A stretch of 35,397 bases of DNA from Bacteroidaceae bacterium (GTDB lineage Bacteria > Bacteroidota > Bacteroidia > Bacteroidales > Bacteroidaceae). Below are positions 31,855-35,397 of this stretch, in pieces (position 1 is the stretch's first letter; each line of letters opens with the position of its first letter). The notes below the pieces were generated by a model, which saw only the letters and a list, made by a program, of their open reading frames with translations, was not told the DNA's origin and did no database searches. The translations under genes were made by a program, and so were the position numbers. The stretch lies in NCBI GenBank assembly GCA_024401275.1, contig JAKSLJ010000032.1:1-35397 (forward strand), read 5' to 3'.

Positions 31855-32939
31855 TTGTCTTTCAGTTTTCCGATAAGGATAGTTTTGGTTAGGAAATAGT
31901 CAAAACTCATAAAGAGAAAGCCTTTGTAGCGGTTGCTTATGCCCCATGAGTTCTTGCAGACAAAGTACTTACGGCCGTGCTGGTCGTGGGCAATGCCGCA
32001 TATTTCCAGGCAATGATCGTCGGTTGTATCGTCGTTTTCAATCCCCTCTTCATATCTTTTGTTAAAGTCAGCGGCGTTCTCTTTGTGGGAGTTTCCCTCC
32101 CCCTCGTGGGGGAGTAGGAGGGGGTCTATGGCAAGTCCGGCTTCCCAGCAAAATCCATCCTCGGAGATGTCGCCTTCCCAGCAGACAGCATAGCCTTTAC
32201 GGACAGATTGTTCTACTTTCTCAAGCATTTGGGCAGGAGAAGTTTTGGTTATCTTGTCCGACTTGCGGCGGTCAGGGAAGTTGTAGTCTGCACCGAGAAA
32301 CTCGTAATGTTCGTATAGGGCGACGCTATTGCCGAACTCTTGTGGCGTGTAGCCTGCGCCAAGAAAGAACTGGTTTTTAGGGAGAAAAGAGATTTCGTTG
32401 TCTAGCAGTTCCTTTGTTTTTCTTCTCAGTTTCTCTATGCTTTCTCCCTTTTTGCCAGCTGTTTCTTCTGCTATAGACTGAAGTTTATTGATAGTTTCCT
32501 TCATGCTAAACTCCTTGTTCTTACAATAATATGAGTCAAAGTTGAAGGCTCCATACTCGTCAATGAGCTGCATGCAGTAAGGAATCATGCCTCGGAGCGT
32601 TATTTTCTCCTTTCCTTTGCTATTGTAAACCTTCTCAGCTTCTTTCTGAAGTAGCATTCTCTCCAGGAATGTTGGCGAGAGGTTTACGCTGTCGCCCATG
32701 GCTATGCGGTTGCTCTCAATGGTAGCGAGCATAGCATATATCCAGCAAGTCTGCGACCTGCCTTGGTTTTTGACAGGAGTGACAGGGCATTTTGCCTCAA
32801 CCTTGAAGTGCAGTTTGGGCATGTCGGCAGCGCTCTTTTTGCATGAAGAAAAGAGCAGGGCTACGATTAATGCAGAATTCAGAATGCGGAATGTAGAATT
32901 ATTTAATACATTCTGCATTGTATTAAAAAGGCTTTTCAT
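31815..32939 (-). CDS. Papain-fold (C1) lipoprotein peptidase, bleomycin-hydrolase-like
   Basis: From ATG 32939 the product is 374 residues with a lipoprotein signal (ALIVALLFSSC, lipid Cys33). The C1 catalytic set is intact: Gln59 in KNQGRSQTCWIY, Cys65, His309 in DDHCLEICG and Asn330 in CKNSWG. The spacing and the SPTFLERM segment point to the aminopeptidase C/bleomycin hydrolase branch, here exported and membrane-anchored. Residues 272-284 (DPLLLPHEGEGNS) are encoded by a GC-rich palindromic repeat. Residues 13-22 (NNSTFRILNS) come from another low-complexity repeat. A start at 32918 is also possible. It overlaps the convergent lipoprotein gene by 40 bp. Confidence 0.9.
   Translation of the reverse strand: MKSLFNTMQNVLNNSTFRILNSALIVALLFSSCKKSAADMPKLHFKVEAKCPVTPVKNQGRSQTCWIYAMLATIESNRIAMGDSVNLSPTFLERMLLQKEAEKVYNSKGKEKITLRGMIPYCMQLIDEYGAFNFDSYYCKNKEFSMKETINKLQSIAEETAGKKGESIEKLRRKTKELLDNEISFLPKNQFFLGAGYTPQEFGNSVALYEHYEFLGADYNFPDRRKSDKITKTSPAQMLEKVEQSVRKGYAVCWEGDISEDGFCWEAGLAIDPLLLPHEGEGNSHKENAADFNKRYEEGIENDDTTDDHCLEICGIAHDQHGRKYFVCKNSWGISNRYKGFLFMSFDYFLTKTILIGKLKDNYFFSASVKLEDV
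32095..32124. repeat. GC-rich palindromic repeat inside the peptidase gene
   Basis: A 30-bp element with a CTCCCCCTCGTGGGGGAG core plus a TAGGAGGGGG tail. It resembles the intergenic element at 17862-17900 in order and composition. It keeps the reading frame and lies in a polar loop between the catalytic Cys and His. Confidence 0.75.
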
Positions 32940-32944
32940 CGGCA

Positions 32945-32952
32945 CAAAGTTA
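32945..32952 (-). promoter_or_regulatory. -7 box of the peptidase gene
   Basis: TAACTTTG on the minus strand, 5 bp from the ATG at 32939, the same geometry as for the prenyl synthase. No good -33 TTG is seen at 19-21 bp. If used, the mRNA would be leaderless, or translation would start at 32918. Confidence 0.5.
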
Positions 32953-33011
32953 CGCATTTTATGCAAAAAAACATGACATACAAATGATTTTTATAAGAAA
33001 AGGTCTGCTTT

Positions 33012-33044
33012 TTTGTGCCACTCGCATAAAAAACATTAACTTTG
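33012..33044 (+). promoter_or_regulatory. Promoter of the LTA-synthase-like gene
   Basis: TTTG (33012-33015), 21-bp spacer, TAACTTTG (33037-33044). The start site would be near 33051, giving a leader of about 30 nt before the ATG at 33082. Confidence 0.75.
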
Positions 33045-33081
33045 CAGCGCTTTTCATTCTAAGCATTACGAATTTCGCACT

Positions 33082-35133
33082 ATGCATTATACATTACGCA
33101 ATCTCTCCGCGCTCTTGTGGAATCTGCTTTGGGCGTATATCTGTTACGCTGTCTGCCGATTGGTTTTCATGCTGACGAATTCCAATCTTTATGGAGATAT
33201 TCCCCTGGATCATGTGCTCCACTTATTCAAGTCGGGACTCGTTTTCGACTCCTCGGCTATATGCTATACCAACTGCCTCATTATAGCCATGTTCCTTTTC
33301 CCGCTGCACCATAAGGAGCGCAGAGGCTTTTATAGAGTGGCTCATTGGATATACTTCGTCTTAAACAGTATCTGCGTAGTGGCAAATATGTGCGATGCCG
33401 TCTATTTTCCGTTTACGGGAAAACGCACCACAGGTTCTGTTTTCAGCGAGTTTGCCCATGAAGGTGCCGGCAATATGGCGAATATATTCATTGACCAAGG
33501 ACTGGAACATTGGCCGGTTGTTGTCGTTGGCTTCCTGCTTATTGCCAGCTTCTGGTTTGCGTTCAAGTCGCCATATAAGTCGGAAAAGAAAGCTGAGATC
33601 AATAGTCGCAAGCCGTTGGCTGGTTATTATGCTTGTCAGATGGTAGCACTCGGTTTTTGTGGCTGGCTTTGTGTGTGCATGATGCGCGGTGGTTTTACTC
33701 ATGCCGTACGACCAATTACTATAAGCAATGCCAACCAATATGTTGACAATCCGAACGAGGCGGGACTTGTCCTGAACACTCCGTTCTCGCTTATCCGTAC
33801 CATTGACAAGAAGCCGTTCATCGTGCCAAACTTCATGCCTAATAGTGAAGCAGTAAAGTACTTTACTCCTATCCATAAACCAGCTGGCGACATCAAGGCC
33901 TCACTCGACAGCACAGCATTCTATAAGGATATTCCGCTTCGCACCAAGGATGGCAAGCCGATGAATGTCGTGGTACTTATAATGGAGAGTTTCTCAAAGC
34001 AGCATATAGGCTATTATAATAATGTAAAGGACGAATGTGGCAAATATGGTAAGAAGGAAACCTTCACTCCGTTCCTTGATTCTCTCCTGACAAACTGCAG
34101 TATGACTTTCCGCCATTCCTATGCCAACGGCAGAAAGAGCATCGAGGGCATGCCTTCCGTACTCTCGTCTATCCCAAATTTCGTGGAGCCATTCTTCCTT
34201 ACTCCAGCATCAATGAATAAGCTTTCGGGCATGGCACGCGAACTTTCGGAGAACAAGGGCTATTCTACAGCCTTCTTCCACGGTGCAGAGCGAGGCAGCA
34301 TGGGCTTTGAGGCATTTGCCAAGGCTACCGGTTTTCAGCATAATTACAGCCGCGAGGAGTTCAAAACAGATCCTAACTATAACGGCGATGACGATTTCGA
34401 CGGCACATGGGCTATCTGGGATGAGGAGTTCCTGCAGTTCTCTGCCGATCATTTCTCCGACCTCAAGCCGCCGTTCATGACTGCCATCTTCACGGCTTCT
34501 AGCCATACTCCGTTCGATCTTCCTGAGCGTTATGTAGGAAAGTTCCGCAAGGGCAGAGTGCCTATTCAGGAGTGCGTGATGTATTCGGACAATGCTCTGC
34601 GACAGTTCTTTAACAAAGCCAAGAAGCAACCATGGTACGAGAACACGCTATTCGTAATAACTGCCGATCATGTCAGCGGACAGGTTGATCCGTTCTATAA
34701 GTCAACACTCGGTTATTATTGCGTGCCTATCATCTTCTATGCTCCGGGCTTCCCAGAGCTCCGTGGTTACGATGAGGAGACCATCGTGGAGCAGGCAGAC
34801 ATCATGCCTACTGTGCTTACCCTTCTCGGTTACGACAAACCGTATGTTGCCTTCGGTCAGGACATCCTCACCACTCCGCGCTCCGAGAAAATCGCGCTCC
34901 ATTGGGTGCCTGAATTCCAAGGCTACGAGTTTGTCAAGGGCGATTATGCCGTCCACTTCGACTGCGAAAAGATCACTGCCGTATATGAATTCAAGAAAGA
35001 TCCGCTGCAGAAGACTAATCTAATAAGCCGGTTCCCTAAGGATAAACTACAGCAGTTTGACAGCGAGATAAAGTCTTACATTCAGCAATATATGACGCGA
35101 ATGGATGAAAATAAACTGACGCTTAATCGCTAA
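33082..35133 (+). CDS. LTA-synthase-like membrane sulfatase-fold transferase
   Basis: The 683-residue protein has five or so N-terminal membrane helices (about 8-28, 45-75, 85-110, 140-160, 183-203). A large extracytoplasmic alkaline-phosphatase/sulfatase-fold domain follows from about residue 290. Metal and active-site signs are VVVLIMESFSKQHIGYY (Glu in the first metal motif), YANGRKSIEGMPSVLSS (nucleophile position, Ser rather than the Thr of staphylococcal LtaS), FFHGAERGSMGF, FTASSHTPFDLP and VITADHVSG (metal Asp-His). Relatives move phosphoglycerol or phosphoethanolamine onto envelope glycans or lipids. In a Gram-negative it probably decorates lipid A, glycans or membrane oligosaccharides. 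The substrate is unknown. The N-terminal MHYTLRN is encoded by a low-complexity intergenic repeat. Confidence 0.88.
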   Translation: MHYTLRNLSALLWNLLWAYICYAVCRLVFMLTNSNLYGDIPLDHVLHLFKSGLVFDSSAICYTNCLIIAMFLFPLHHKERRGFYRVAHWIYFVLNSICVVANMCDAVYFPFTGKRTTGSVFSEFAHEGAGNMANIFIDQGLEHWPVVVVGFLLIASFWFAFKSPYKSEKKAEINSRKPLAGYYACQMVALGFCGWLCVCMMRGGFTHAVRPITISNANQYVDNPNEAGLVLNTPFSLIRTIDKKPFIVPNFMPNSEAVKYFTPIHKPAGDIKASLDSTAFYKDIPLRTKDGKPMNVVVLIMESFSKQHIGYYNNVKDECGKYGKKETFTPFLDSLLTNCSMTFRHSYANGRKSIEGMPSVLSSIPNFVEPFFLTPASMNKLSGMARELSENKGYSTAFFHGAERGSMGFEAFAKATGFQHNYSREEFKTDPNYNGDDDFDGTWAIWDEEFLQFSADHFSDLKPPFMTAIFTASSHTPFDLPERYVGKFRKGRVPIQECVMYSDNALRQFFNKAKKQPWYENTLFVITADHVSGQVDPFYKSTLGYYCVPIIFYAPGFPELRGYDEETIVEQADIMPTVLTLLGYDKPYVAFGQDILTTPRSEKIALHWVPEFQGYEFVKGDYAVHFDCEKITAVYEFKKDPLQKTNLISRFPKDKLQQFDSEIKSYIQQYMTRMDENKLTLNR

Positions 35134-35178
35134 AACGGTTGACCTTCGTCAGTCCACCAACCGATTATTACTATAATA

Positions 35179-35210
35179 TTTCGCTGATTAACTGAAAAGT
35201 TATAACTTTG
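35179..35210 (+). promoter_or_regulatory. Promoter of the tRNA-Asp genes
   Basis: TAACTTTG (35203-35210) with TTTC (35179-35182) at a 20-bp spacing; tRNA begins 20 bp past the box. Confidence 0.7.
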
Positions 35211-35229
35211 CAGCCGCAAACAAAACCAA

Positions 35230-35306
35230 GGTGCGTTAGTTCAGCTGGTTAGAATACATGCCTGTCACGCATGGGGTCACGGGTTCGAGTCCCGTACGCA
35301 CCGCCA
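35230..35306 (+). tRNA. tRNA-Asp (anticodon GTC), CCA encoded
   Basis: 77-nt cloverleaf: acceptor GGTGCGT pairs with ACGCACC, and the D arm has AGCTGGTT. The anticodon stem ATGC/GCAT holds loop CTGTCAC with anticodon GTC. The T arm is CGGG-TTCGAGT-CCCG. Discriminator G is followed by encoded CCA. Confidence 0.97.
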
Positions 35307-35344
35307 GTTTTTCGTTTGCAAGTCTCGTTTCATATGCTTAATAA

Positions 35345-35397
35345 GGTGCGTTAGTTCAGCTGGTTAGAATACATGCCTGTCACGCATGGGGTCACGG
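35345..35397 (+). tRNA. Second tRNA-Asp (GTC), cut by the window edge
   Basis: The first 53 nt are identical to the copy at 35230, starting 38 bp after its end with no promoter between, so the two are probably one transcript. The 3' third lies outside the window. Confidence 0.93.

Overview
The window looks like a chromosomal segment of a Prevotella-like member of the Bacteroidales. The grounds are: repeated TTG-N19-21-TAnnTTTG promoters (the Bacteroidetes -33/-7 type); start regions that are AT-rich rather than strong Shine-Dalgarno sites; Bacteroidetes-type lipoprotein signals; and a gene set (superoxide reductase, prenyl synthase, FlaA1/CapD-type dehydratase, NptA-type Na/Pi transporter) usual for a gut or oral anaerobe. 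The genus is an inference from these features, not from a search.

Layout. (1) 1-4200, minus strand: a two-gene unit of an exported CHAT-domain protease-like protein and a truncated caspase (C14) fold protein, then a superoxide reductase. (2) 4200-5800, minus: a small secreted protein, a flavin reductase and a probable remnant of a mobile-element VapE/primase-type gene. (3) 5870-12970, minus: an accessory cluster of nine genes with one clear promoter at its head and one strong terminator at its tail. It encodes an SPFH/GYF_2 protein, a small four-helix membrane protein, a RES-domain protein, four zinc-ribbon membrane proteins, a lipoprotein and a small helical protein. Between promoter and first gene lies about 390 nt of RNA with extensive long-range pairing. 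(4) 13080-13700: a possible short RNA, an array of 33-bp repeats behind a promoter, and the 3' remnant of a DUF4143-type ATPase gene. (5) 13700-23750, minus: core genes, namely a dicarboxylate symporter, DNA polymerase I, polyprenyl diphosphate synthase, deoxyribose-phosphate aldolase, UvrC and a nucleoside kinase. (6) 23790-30700, plus: Na/Pi cotransporter, hibernation factor, a 650-bp gene-free stretch with three families of repeats all spaced 22 bp, then a nucleotide-sugar dehydratase, GalE and NagB. (7) 30700-35397: a lipoprotein convergent with a papain-fold lipoprotein peptidase, an LTA-synthase-like membrane enzyme, and two tandem tRNA-Asp genes, the second cut by the window edge.

The most promising candidate for an undescribed system is region 3. 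The layout (SPFH protein, zinc-ribbon membrane proteins, small membrane protein) recalls the B. subtilis ydjFGHI membrane-stress cluster. Here it also carries a RES-domain protein, a fold known from NAD+-consuming toxins, with no visible antitoxin. A membrane-perturbation sensor wired to a NAD+-targeting effector is a reasonable but untested reading. Other non-gene signals are the 22-bp-period arrays at 26117-26344, four parS-like palindromes between 20054 and 27706, and GC-rich palindromic repeats, one of which sits in frame inside the papain-fold peptidase.
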